Assembly (NCBI GenBank): GCA_037389465.1
Contig: JAZARR010000153.1
Location: forward strand, 3,829,001 to 3,893,000
Length of the DNA stretch: 64,000 bases
Source: Baylisascaris procyonis
Lineage: Eukaryota > Nematoda > Chromadorea > Rhabditida > Ascarididae
Direction: 5' to 3'
The translations under genes were made by a program, and so were the position numbers. How positions within the stretch are numbered: the first letter of the stretch is position 1; each line of letters starts with the position of its first letter. Below are positions 22,712-34,200 of the stretch, piece by piece. The notes below the pieces were generated by a model. The model made no database searches. It saw only the letters and a program-made list of their open reading frames with translations, and had not been told where the DNA came from.

Positions 22712-25638
22712 ATGGCCGGCAACGAGCCCAAAATTCCAAGCGATGAACGACATCAAGAATCCATAAAAACAAAGAAAAAACCCGATCCTAAGGTGGTTCT
22801 GGTCGCATCTGGGATGGATGATGAAATGGAATCACTCGCTATCAATCTCGCTATCGATGCTATCTCTCTGTTAGAATTTCCTTTTTTAGTTGAATCCATG
22901 GTTGTTCTGCTCCCATTATCATAGGAGTCCAAAATGCAAGGCCTTAGAGTTGTATTTTCTAAGTGTTCTTAACTTAGATGTTAGAAGGATGCTAAAGAGA
23001 GTTCGTCAAAGGGCACAGAAGTATTATTTCCCAGTCTTTGTGAAGATGTCTGATGAGCATAAACCTCGATTTTGTCCAAGTTTTCAGTAGCAAACGATTG
23101 CAAGCAGCAGTGAGTAATTCCTCGCCTTGACTATACCAAAAAAAAAAGTTTTTATTCCCTTCTCTCTTCTTCCTTTCTCCATTCCCTTCTCTCTATTCCC
23201 TTTCAATGCGTAGTTTCGTCGAAATTGAGGATAACAGTAATAGCATAAGTGAAAGTTTTCAAATCTCACGTATTCAAACATGCTTACAATTATTACACCA
23301 AACGACATATAGAAAAGAGCCTGTAAAAGGTGGCTGGAGCAGAATTAATGTTGAAGTTTAAAAATCATTTTTATGCTTAATTGCATCGTGCAGAATACAG
23401 CTAGCTGAGCATAATGATTTATCATGCCCTGCGGCGTTCTTAAGGGAACGTCCTTGTTAAGGGATTTTGCGTGCAGTATGCATTAACAGTAGCCTACTTA
23501 CTATGAGATCTTCAAAGGCTGCTACTGGAATAGAAGATATTATAGGAGCTGTCTTGAACATTGCTACTACGACGACTTGGTGGGTCGCCATACATCTCTG
23601 TAGGTGGTCGATGAAGTGTACATATGATGTTCGAGCTTTAAATCATCGAATTTAGGTTTCGCAACGAGAAAATGAAGATTGCGAAGTATATTGCAAGTAA
23701 ATTCGAGGCGAACTATGGAGGAGCACCATGGCATTGCATTGTTAGCGATGGTCACATGCGTTTTTATGTTCGCTACGATGCCGATGATCATATATTTTTT
23801 GCGGTTGATAGTATAACTATATTCCTTTTCCGTCTTCATATGTCGAAATCACGGCCACTGATCAATCGATTGCATCGGCGTTTATCAGATGCTTCAATGA
23901 AGGTGGAGTCACCTCGCGATGATGTACATGTTATTAGTACGGGAATGCAACTTCCAATGCAACATTATGCTTTACGTCTAACAGACGAAGCCATCGTTGA
24001 GTAAGTATGTGCGTATCCGTTGGTTTTTCAACATATTCATTGTTGAGAATTTTCTATCTGAGATCAGTGCTAGTGGGTATTACCAGGTGAAATCGGCATG
24101 GACGGGAAAGGCAAGAAGAGGGGCAGGGAGTTTGGTGTGGAGGAGGAGAACATCTCGTTCAAGCGTTTATCTGGTGAGTGGTCATCTCTCATGTTCGCTC
24201 ATGACACTCCAAAAGTGAGAACCCCTATTAATTTTCAAACGTCTTCGCGTAAGTTGAAGTTATCTTCAAATGATGCCCCTTAATTCTCTCTGAAACTATA
24301 ACAACCTTCTTATAATAACAATCTTTATTCGTATCATAAAGAAGGCATGGAATACATATATAATATATATCCAGACAGACAGAACATATGTAATACCAGC
24401 ATTGCACGTAACCATGCGTTTAAAAACCCAAAAAGATAGTTAGTGAGAATAAATATTCGGGATCAGTTGAAAAGGTTAATATATACGTGACGAGTAAATA
24501 TATATATATGATGATGATGGTTAGTCATAACTGATATGAGCGCGTATCACCGACATATCACGCTGCTCCAAACGTATCTTAAAGCATGACAAATTACCAG
24601 CCATTACCACATCATATGTTAAACTGTTCCAGATGGGAACAACACGATAAGCAAAAGAGTTGAGCACATCAGTTCGATTAGTTGATTTCCTTTCGATTTG
24701 AAGAGGGCGAAGCCTCGAGCGCAGTGGAAACTTTGTAAAGGAGAAAATGCTGTCGAATGGAGTGCCTGAGAAACCTTTAACGATCTTAAAGCATAAATGT
24801 AAATCGAACTGAGCTCTGCGATACCACAGAGGTTTCAAGTCATAAATACGAAGCCGCTGCTCATAATTAAGTTAGAACGGTTCGTGGAAAGCTTTTCTAA
24901 AAGCTGCCTTAGTGAAGCGCCGTTGAACTCTCTCAGTTATCTTGATATCCTTTTTCGCGGACGGGACCAGACCTGACCACAGTATTCCAAAATAGGGGAC
25001 AGCAAGTAACTAAAGCTTTCCGATAATTTTCTATGCAACTCTGCTGCACGGCGCGCAGAATGCAATTCGCAACTTGAGCAGCCTTCCGCGAAATTTCAAC
25101 ACAATGAACGCCAGCTAAGGTCAAAACTCACATAAACACCTAGATCCTTCATTGCTTCCTTTGCAGGAAGATCGAGATCACGTAAACGCAAAGGACATTC
25201 AGTCAAGAAATTTAAGTGCTAGACAAAAGATTTCTCAGCAAATATATCGAGCTGCCATAACTGTTACCACTTCTCTAATGAAACCATATCCTAACATAAT
25301 ACGTTATAATCGAGTTGGGGCTCAATGATAGGTCTGTATATTTTCACATCCATAGCATAAAGCTTGCAGCAGCTTGATAAGTTCTTTGGAAGATCGTTTA
25401 CATAAAACAGAAATAGAAGAGGCCCTAGAACACAACTCTGCGGCACCCCACTGAGCACAGAATGTAGGGAAGATAAGGCATTCCCAACTTTCATTCCGAA
25501 GCTTCATCCGCATAGAAAATCCTTCATCCAGGCTAGGACAGCGCCACCTATTCCATACGCCTTCAGCTTAAGCAACGATTTCGGGTGGGTCACCGTGTCA
25601 AAAGCCTTGCCAAAATCAATATACACCACATCCGTTTG

Positions 25639-25677
<39 letters not shown>

Positions 25678-28189
25678 TATATATGTATACATATGTTGCA
25701 GGTGAATTGATCGATGAAATGCTTCCCAGTAGAGCGATTTGCAGATTTCCGAACGAGAAGATGATCATCGCACACTTTATAACGACACGTTTTGCGGCAC
25801 AATATGGCGGTAACTGGCATTGCGTTGTTAGCGATGGTCGTTTAGGTTATGAAGTTCGCCATCACAGGGAGGATCATATTTTCTTCTCGGTTGGATCGTT
25901 GACAGTTTTGCTGTTTCGTGAGGAAGATGTCAAAAATGCGACAGTTAAGTCACCTCGTTTAAAGCCACGTAAATTATCTACCTCGATGCAACTTCCCACT
26001 AAAATCATCTCATCATGCATGGATATGGAAATGCAACAATTCGCTGTTACAGTTGCTGTACAAGGCATCGAAATTAAGTAAGTTCTTCTCGACATTTTTA
26101 ACAACGAACAAAGTTCTCAACATTTTATGGCACACTTCTATTTTTTTTTATTCCTATTGATTTCAGCAGGCCTTCGTAAGATACATTATTAGCAACGTTG
26201 TGCCTATGTTCAATTGTGTTCGTATTGCGTTGTTTATGTGTGTATATGTGTAATACATGCGTCTCCGGTGAGATTTTCAGCTTTCAACAGCAGAATTTTT
26301 ATTTGACAGCGATCGAGATGCAGGATTCCATTGTTTTATTGAGCATTTTTGTAAGTGCTCGAATTAATCAAGCTGTGGAAGCATCAATGAGCATATTTTA
26401 TTGTTTATTGGCACTTCATGCAAGTGATTCCTTCGGCGATATTCATTTCAAAATAATACGTAATGCCAACTTTTCCGACACGCTTCTTTACTTGTTACAG
26501 ACTTTCATCTTCCAATATGGCGATGTTTTTTCTCACTCCTCGAATCTTACGCTTGACTTTCTTTTCATAATTTCGACTGAGCTCGACTAGTTGGCATTAG
26601 TGGAAGATTCAGTCGACCAATTTTATGCCAATGACTTGAAGAGTGCTAAAAGCTAATTTAACAGACCGCGGAAGTCCCCACCAAATTTGGCGGCTGTGGA
26701 ACTCGGAAGGAGGAAGATGGAAGGGAGGGAACGATGTCGCATTATAGCTACCTCTTACCATTCGACAATCAGTAGCCCTCCCATCTCCCTTCAGGGCCAA
26801 ACGGATTTACCCCGCGAAGCTAAACAGCAAACTTGGACGGAGATTTAACTGGTTGAAAGTGCCTAGAATTATTATTCATGAAAGTGATCACGTTTTTGCA
26901 AATGTTTTGTTGATTGAGGCTAAAAAAGGATCTTGCTTATAGGTTTTATGGCTCCTACGAATATGACGTAAAAACTGTCCCGCTGTGCACTGCTTTTTTC
27001 TGCCCTCAGAAGCGTATTTGATGGCGTTGTAACGAAGACGGGGTGAGCGAGGCGTAGAGGGGGCCGGGGAAGGGGGCAGAGAGGTTAGAAGCATGACGAC
27101 ATTTTCCACACCCGCTTCGGCTGTTTTGAGTGTGCAAACGCTCCTTTATCTCTACTAATTTATTGCTGCGTAAGCCATCGGTTCTCCATCTTTTCGAACT
27201 TTTATCTGTGTTCTTTCTTGACTGAACTTTATTAGCGCGATTCCTTTAATAAATTGAATTTCAGGTTCCCAGATGAAAAGATGCAAATTGCCCAACTTCT
27301 AATGCAGCGCTTCGATGAACGCTTCGGTGCTCCTTGGCATTGCATCGTCGGCGATCAACCTTTGGGGTTTTATGCACGATATGATCAACAAAATTACATT
27401 TATTTCCGTGTCGAACCTCTCACAGTTTTACTATTCAAGCATCAGAAGCAGAAGCTATTCTCCGAAGAAGCATCAGAGGAAGCTAAACAACCTGCTTTGG
27501 CGGAAGGAGAAGAGAGCACAAATAAAGAAGTGCGCGTGATAGACAGTGGGTTGGACAAATCAGTGAATGAAAAAGCAACTTTGTTTGCTAGAGAAGCTGT
27601 CAACAGGTGATGTTATTGTGAAGTTGCAAAAAAATGCTTAGTTATGGATATTTTATACTTATCACTCTTGAAATCTTTAAAGTTCATATTGCTGAGCGAT
27701 TGTTCTAAGCGATGGAACTTCATAGTTGTTATTTATCTTAGTAGAGAAATTAATGTATCTAGAGCATTTGTCATAGTCGAATAGACTTCGTTGCGATGCA
27801 ATCGATTATTGTTCAAAAAATGTCGACTGCACTTCAAGAAATGTTTTAAGGGAACTCCCCAAAAACGCACTAGAACGCTTTAAATGGTAATATTAGTTTC
27901 CAATTTTGTAAGACGTCTAACGAAACAGCAACGCAGTAGTAATTTGTTTTTGTATGAGTCAGTATTTATGATGGATCAATTTTACAGGTTTCCCAATGAA
28001 AGGATGCTATCAGCGCATTATATTATGAGACGACTCGAATCGCAATACGGTCCACCATGGCATTGTGTTGTCAGTGAAGGTTCTCTTGGCTACAGCACTC
28101 ATCAGGCGGATTCGTGCTATTGCTACCTTCGAATTGATTCATTTTATGTCTTCGTTTTTCAACATGACACTTCATTTGATCAAGAATAA
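22712..28189 (+). CDS. Gene 2: protein with four linked LC8 dynein light chain domains
   Basis: Five exons: 22712-22869, 23656-24000, 25745-26077, 27265-27606 and 27988-28189 (stop TAA). They join to 460 codons (459 aa). All four introns are phase 2 at the same LC8 position as in gene 1. The head (about 26 aa, starting MAGNEPKIPSDE) is short and basic. LC8 domains lie at roughly 27-112, 142-226, 253-337 and 367-459. Cores include PWHCIVSDGHMRF, NWHCVVSDGRLGY, PWHCIVGDQPLGF and PWHCVVSEGSLGY, and the His matching LC8 His55 is kept in all. The last domain ends in a short acidic extension. The first exon is least certain: an ATG at 22679 is also in frame, no acceptor is visible just upstream, and the donor GTTAGA is weak. 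A retroelement fragment sits in the second intron. Confidence 0.83.
24087..24173 (+). other. Possible cassette or nested exon in gene 2 intron 2
   Basis: An 87-bp GC-rich island with acceptor TATTACCAG and consensus donor GTGAGT. It contains ATG at 24098, opening a basic frame that begins MDGKGKKRGREFGVEEEN. Read in the frame of the preceding LC8 exon it gives an immediate stop, and read from its own ATG it ends in phase 1, which does not fit the next LC8 exon (phase 2). If real, it belongs to another transcript or makes a truncated form. I do not recognise the peptide. Confidence 0.25.
24305..25695 (-). mobile_element. Decayed non-LTR retrotransposon fragment (CR1/jockey-like reverse transcriptase)
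   Basis: Minus-strand fragments read in order as the C-terminal half of a LINE reverse transcriptase. They are DVVYIDFGKAFDTV, then VLSGVPQSCVLGPLLFLFY with NDL, then LYAMDVKIY, then SPILEYCGQVWS, ERVQRRFTKAAF and RLRIYDLKPLWYRR, ending in a frame that stops at about 24521. The catalytic box is YAMD where active elements have YADD. An in-frame TGA precedes MKVGNALSS, and frameshifts separate the blocks. The 5' part, including the endonuclease, is missing beyond an (AT)n tract. The 3' end carries CAT and AT repeats and an AATAAA on the minus strand (24324-24329). It lies antisense in a gene 2 intron and cannot be active. Confidence 0.85.
25643..25694. repeat. (AT)n-rich tract at the truncated 5' end of the retroelement
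   Basis: About 32 bp of perfect AT repeat followed by imperfect ATGCAT/ATGTAT units. It abuts the point where reverse-transcriptase homology stops and lies 50 bp upstream of the third LC8 exon of gene 2. Confidence 0.85.
26078..27264 (+). other. Intron 3 of gene 2
   Basis: Donor GTAAGT and acceptor GAATTTCAG. It contains an open frame of 130 codons (26198-26590), one of the longest unexplained frames in the window, rich in hydrophobic residues. It has no recognisable family and no splice support. Two purine-rich tracts lie at about 26700-26735 and 27045-27085. Confidence 0.7.
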
Positions 28190-30070
28190 TGTAGATTTAT
28201 AAACGATGAGTTATTTTTATGTGTCATTTCTATGTCACGCACTTTATTTCTATATTGCAAAGATCGATCTTAATGTCGTAAAAAGTTTTAATCTTTTCCT
28301 TAGATTACATTCAATGCAATTGCTTTTTTCTTAAGATGAGACCAAAGACCTATTCTGCGAGGCAAGTAAACAGCCGATATGAACTCAAATGCCGCTTGCA
28401 TAATCTCTCAATAACGCGTCTATTTTGATGACTACTTTTGTAGTTATCTCTCCAATTCTATTGTCTCATATACAGTAAAATAGTTGATAGCATTTCCTGC
28501 AAAAGAATTGGTGCGGGCGTTATCATATTGAAATATTCAGTGTCAGGCACATCAAATAGAAAGCTCAAAGCAAGCAAACCCTTCAAAAATGACCGATTGT
28601 TTGAAAACAGCTAAGAATGTGAGACAGCATCACTGGATATCATCGGTGGAAATCTTTTCGTCTAGGTTATTTCCATTTTTCCTGAAAAATTAATTCTATC
28701 GTTTTAAAAGATCTACCTCACCGACTACTTATCTTGCGTCTACTTCAACTTTCAATGAACTATACGGAACTCCGAGGGAAGTTATAACGAATGATGCAAC
28801 ATGACCTTTTCTTGTGTGTCGTAATTGCCTAGCGGTCTCTGATGATGGATCTCTGGCAAGTGTTTTCCTGTTATCGTTTAAAGTCTTCGGCGCATTTATA
28901 CTAATGTGTTGTTGATAACATTTTGCAACGTGAAGAATGCGTGTAAGATGTTTGCCAAGAAGAAACGTAAAGTGGGAAGATGGAGAAGAGGGGACGATAG
29001 AATAGAAAGGAGGAGGGAAGAACGATGGCGTTGCTATTTTTGGGAATAAAAGGTAGTGAAAAAAGCTCTGAAGCAGACATTTCTCTTCGCATAAATTCAA
29101 ACGAATGACATATCCATCAATTGCAAATTTCGAGCAAAACTTTTTTCTCGGAAGATTTCCAGTACAAACCACTGAGAGTTTTTTGATTTTTTCGTATAAT
29201 CGAAACGACTATGCAAATGGAGATATTCGAAGTGCAAACATCGACAAACGCTTTTGAAGCGTATAAAGCATTTAGACATATTTCATTTAGCGATATTTTT
29301 GCATTCAAAGATTTTTTTTGAAGTGTTAAATATTAAGAGATGTTTTCGGTGTGCCTATAAGAGACGTTCGGCACATTACACAGTTGTCGAATTGAAGTGA
29401 TGTGCTTTTGTTCTAATCGTTGTAATCTTGTGATCAAATGGTGCACTAAATAATGCTGAGCTTTTGCTGATTAACGCAGTATGCCGTATTGCTATCCAGC
29501 TAGCAACTGTTCAACAAAACAAACTAGCTGCTTAGTTTTGGCGCATATTATTCCTCGTGAAAACATCGGCCACCACATTGATGGTCCTCAACGAATTCGG
29601 CATTGAACCGATTCTCGATTTTATCAAAATATTTTGTTCCTTTCGAATTTTCATTTTTACTAATAAAGAATTTCAGTGATATTTCATTTTCTACTTGTAC
29701 GAACGCCGGTCTATTGTTATTGATTGCTTGAAGGCACATACTATTTGAAAAATAAATAAAAATAATCATCAACTTTTCAGAATCATTTGCAAAATTCCAT
29801 AAAGTTTGGTAACAACATTATCATAGAAACTTCCATTCAGTTCATATTCACTAGAAACATTCTAATATGACCTAATGTAGATGCAAAATATGTGCTAATT
29901 GCGTCGATTTCATTTAGGCTATTTTGAACATTTAATGAATACGGTTAGAAATGATTTATGTTTAGAGCACTGTGTTTTATCGGCTCTTCTTATCACATAC
30001 ACATTCATAAAAGTAACCTAACAACATCAAAAGCATTGAAAACGAGAGAAGAGAGAGAAAGAAGCACAAA

Positions 30071-30072
<2 letters not shown>

Positions 30073-30156
<84 letters not shown>
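30073..30156. repeat. (AT)n microsatellite, about 42 units
   Basis: Perfect AT dinucleotide array flanked by CTCT on the left and GTATAGTG on the right. Its length is nearly the same as the array at 21692-21777. Confidence 0.95.
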
Positions 30157-30160
<4 letters not shown>

Positions 30161-30508
30161 AGTGTTTGTGACCCTTTAATATTACTGGCTTCTTCTCATC
30201 ACCATGTGATATTTTTTTGAACCAAGCTTCAGAAATTCCCATCAAAGATGAATGCTTCTTCAGAAAGTATAGAATGATTTTCGGAAAATGTGAAGAAACA
30301 GAAACTCACTAAGAAGTGAAAAAGAATCTCTCCATCACTGGTATGCATTCGATTGAAGAAATACACATCAATATCTATTAATTAATTTTCACTATTCCAT
30401 TTATTTTGTTTTATTCATAAATTTTATTCGCTTTCCGTTTAAAATTTATTAATGACTAAAAGAACAGCTGAGATATGCATTCATTATAGTAATTCATAGC
30501 GAAAAACG

Positions 30509-30530
30509 TGTTTTTTTTTTTTTTTTTTTG
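30509..30530. repeat. T homopolymer run
   Basis: About 20 consecutive T residues in AT-rich spacer. No adjoining retroposon body is recognised. Confidence 0.8.
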
Positions 30531-31294
30531 CTAGAAATAAGCACATTATTGATATAATATAGGAATCAGGAGATTTTTTTCAGTGGTAGAAATCTTTCAA
30601 ATCATTGCATTTGTGCCGAATTTCCACCACACTCTACCAAATTTCATAAATTTATTGGAATATTTCAAGTTTATTACGTTTATGATCACTCACAAAGTAA
30701 TTTTTCATGATTAACTACTCTCAGTTTAAAGCAATAATCTCGTATGCCTCTTTTTTTCAAACTGAGAATACTACTACATCCAAATTATATCACAAAAACC
30801 AAATGAAGTTGCCCACAGCGATAGCCGTTCAACTCCAATCATGCGAAAATATCAATACGATCAGTTTTATTATCAAACGAAAAATTTATTCCACTTATTT
30901 TCACGGAACCGCTTTCAACGTTTCGCCGAGCATATGTTTCAATGAATGGGCAGTTGCAATAGCACGTGGGTGATGAATTCGAATGTGTGGAGTACATTTT
31001 TCAATCAAAATGAAGCTGAATCCAATAGTTGGGTGCACTCAAATAATCTCTGATAACTACTTTGATTGATGTTATTAGAACGTGTGGCGCCTCATTCTTT
31101 CTCAGTTTCTTATGGATAATCCATCTGTAACTTCAACAGCTGAAGTAGATGAGAAGGGTTGGCTTCTTGATCTCTTTAAAAAGTTCTCTTGCACGGAAAG
31201 TGTTTGTGCAGTGAAGAGGTTTATTCTGCTTAATTTCAACTGGTCAGTTTGTTGCCACTGTGGATAAACTGCTAAAACCACAATTTTCAAGGTA

Positions 31295-34200
31295 ATGGAG
31301 TACGGCGACGAAATTGTTCTGGCGCCAGATAATGATTTACCGGCTGTGACTCCCACCGGCGTTCCAACGACGGAGGAAAAATCTTCGGAACCTGCAGCCC
31401 CAGCCAAAGAAGGTAAGTGCGAAATGCCACAACCGGAAGCACCACATGAAGGAATTGGAGAGCCACATGAGCCCTCTGAGGATGCACCGCCTCCCGAGGA
31501 AAGTTCTCAGGAACCGGTTCCGGAAACCAATAATCCACCAGAACCAGCTGCACAGCCGGACCATGAGCCCGTAAAGGAGCCAGAACGTGAGCCTCATGAG
31601 CCATTGGATGAAGCAGGTGACGCGCCACGTCCGCTTCCAAGTGAGCCAGCAGCAGTTCCTGAGGGACCTGTAGCTGAGAATGAGCGTCAGACACCAAGTC
31701 ACGAAAGAGAAGTTCCTGAGCCGCATGGACTCCCGCAACCTGAACCTCAGCAGAACCAAGCAGCCAAGCCTGAAGCCGATCAACCTACTCAACAGGAGCC
31801 CTGTCATCCAACACAGCCTGAACCTCAAAATCCCGTCCAACCCGAACCACATCATCCTCTTCAGCCGGAACCTCAATACCCTGCGAAACCTGAGCCACAT
31901 TATCCCATTCAGCCTGAACCAAATCAACCTCCTCAGCACGAACCTCATCATCCCACCCAGCCGCAGCCATGCCACCCAAATCAACCCGAACCACAGCAAC
32001 CCCCCCATCTTGAGCCCCATCATCCGACCCAACCGGAACCCCACCCCATTCACCCAGATCCGAGACATCTTCAACATGACCCTCCGTCTCAACCGGTGCC
32101 TCCACCAAGTGATCACCCACAGCCACATCCTGGTTCTTGCCGCGATAATGTGCCTTTGCCGATGCAGCCGGGGAGTGTACAAATCATTGCCACAGGCATG
32201 AATCCTGAAATGCAACAGTACGCGGTCGGTCTAGCACAAGAAGCGATCGCAAAGTGAGTTTCTTTATTTTATCCTTTTGTACGCTCTTTTGCAAAAGAAC
32301 AATTCCAATTATTTCAGCAGTAATGGTAAATTTCGGCGCATTACATCTCGCCTGAGAATGTGGCTTTAGCCAAAGTAGCATAATATTTGGAACTTAATTA
32401 AGGAACTCATAGCTATTTATTTGGGAATTCCACTTTTGCATGAACCTTTCACCTGATATCATATTATTGCTGATGTGAGCCTAACATTATTCTTACATTC
32501 AGAATTCACTGAGAGTTTGCTTCTTACAAATTTTCACCTGTGAGTACTAAAATTTCTTCTCACTTGTTCTATGTGTGGAATAAGCTCCAATCTTATCTCA
32601 TCAATTCCTTTGGTTGCCCTTTGTCAGGGTTTTTCTCTTATTCCTTAAAACAGACAGTTGGAGATATCGGATCGCTGTTATTATAAAGAAAAATGAAACA
32701 CACTTTCACTGAGATGAAAATGTGATAGTGAGAAAGAGAGGTGAAGTCGAAGTAAGCTTCGAGGATATCATTTATTGCGATGCCAGTTTTGCGAGATTTT
32801 TACACAACTGCATTGTGACATCGCCAGGTTAGTGCTTGTGCATAAGGGTGCATTTGCGCCTTTGAAGTAGTTTCAGCTCAGGCAGAACAAAAAAATTGTG
32901 GCGATAAAATTTGTTTGCTCCCGGTCCAACTTACACTCATGGCAGCTTGCCAAAGCTGATTTTTTGCCTCAGCTGGTCAATTTCTGAGTGAGTTGTTTGT
33001 GCGGGAACTTGCCTGTAATTGTAACTTCCTTTTACGCAAATTTAGTGGCGCAATTTTGCAAGTGGTTTGTGCAAATGGTTCATGCAACCCGCAACGGTCT
33101 ATGCAGCAACAAGCAACATCCAGTTTTATGAGAAATTTATGCAATTTATGCAAAAATATCAATTTATACAGTCTAATATGCAATTTCATACAATTTATGC
33201 AAAAAACAATTGTCGGTCATAGTTTGTAATGCATTGAACTCACGCGGTCGTTCAGATGTGCAGCAAAGCGAGTGTTTCATTGTAGATCTTTGCATCATGT
33301 CGGCTTCAGCAGTAATGCAACACGACACGTATAGTCGTTTTTTTAGGTGGAAAGGCAACAGGAAGCATGTGCTGTTTCATCCGTTGTCAGATCTTTTATA
33401 AACTTTTGCGAAAGTCTCATATTCGTACCTGCTGTATTCATATATTCCTGTTTCCACCTGTCCAGTAGTTTTAAACTGCGAATAATTGAGGCTCAGGTTA
33501 TGAAATCTGCTGAGTATGATGCATACCACAGAAGGCTTTTTATCTCCGGATTCAGATTAGTCGGTCACTTTTAAATAGGATTGCAGACGTTTCGAAGTGC
33601 TTGAAAATTGACATCCTTTTTTTCATTGCTTAGAATATCATCTTTGAACCAGTCGATCAGAGATGAAAGATCTGTTGGGGTAATCAGAAATTGCTCTGCA
33701 CATTCTTATGCGGGTGAAAAGCTTCGCGCTAGCGGCGCCAACCGAAATCGTTTTTGTGACGAGTAACCGCTATTACCCTAGTGATACTAATTTTCTAGCC
33801 CATTTTGATGTTTTTCGACGATCCATTTGATTGCATCGACCCGTAAATGTAGGCAGGCCTATCTCTCAGAGATGAAAGCAAAAAAAAGGGTCTAAAACAT
33901 TCTTATCATAGGGTGAACATTAAGTTGTTTTGTTCAGAATTCCTTTGAGAACCTCGCAGCAAAACACATAATTTTTTGCGGACGCGGAAACGTGAAAGCT
34001 TCAAAATTGTTCACTGTGTAAAATCAAAACCGTTGCTTCGCAAATATTCCCAAAATATAAGTAAAAAATGCGGCTTTCTACAATAGAATTTAAACAAAGA
34101 ATCGACTGGCAACTATAGAATGAGTCTATTACATAATACTGTGATTGCTTAGTATTGTAGAAATTTTTGCAATGCGAAACATTTGCGATAATCTCTACAT

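Larger units (their letters stand above)
28190..31294. other. Spacer between gene 2 and gene 3
   Basis: No gene that I can support. The longest frame is on the minus strand (28729-29172, 147 codons). It spans a pyrimidine-rich tract giving Ser/Pro/Phe-rich sequence and shows no known motif. The region also holds an (AT)n array and a long T run. A short plus-strand frame at about 31112-31157 (MDNPSVTSTAEVDEK) could be an upstream exon of gene 3, but this is weak. Confidence 0.45.

Noticed and set aside
26198..26590. A 130-codon plus-strand frame in a gene 2 intron
   Set aside because: No family, no conserved motif and no splice logic. One frame of this length is expected by chance in 64 kb of AT-rich DNA.
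28729..29172. A 147-codon minus-strand frame
   Set aside because: Its length depends partly on a pyrimidine-rich tract, and no domain or splice evidence supports it.
31337..32215. A 292-codon minus-strand frame and other frames across the Pro-rich exon
   Set aside because: They are antisense or off-frame shadows of the repetitive exon of gene 3, which ends correctly in an LC8 half-domain and a consensus donor.
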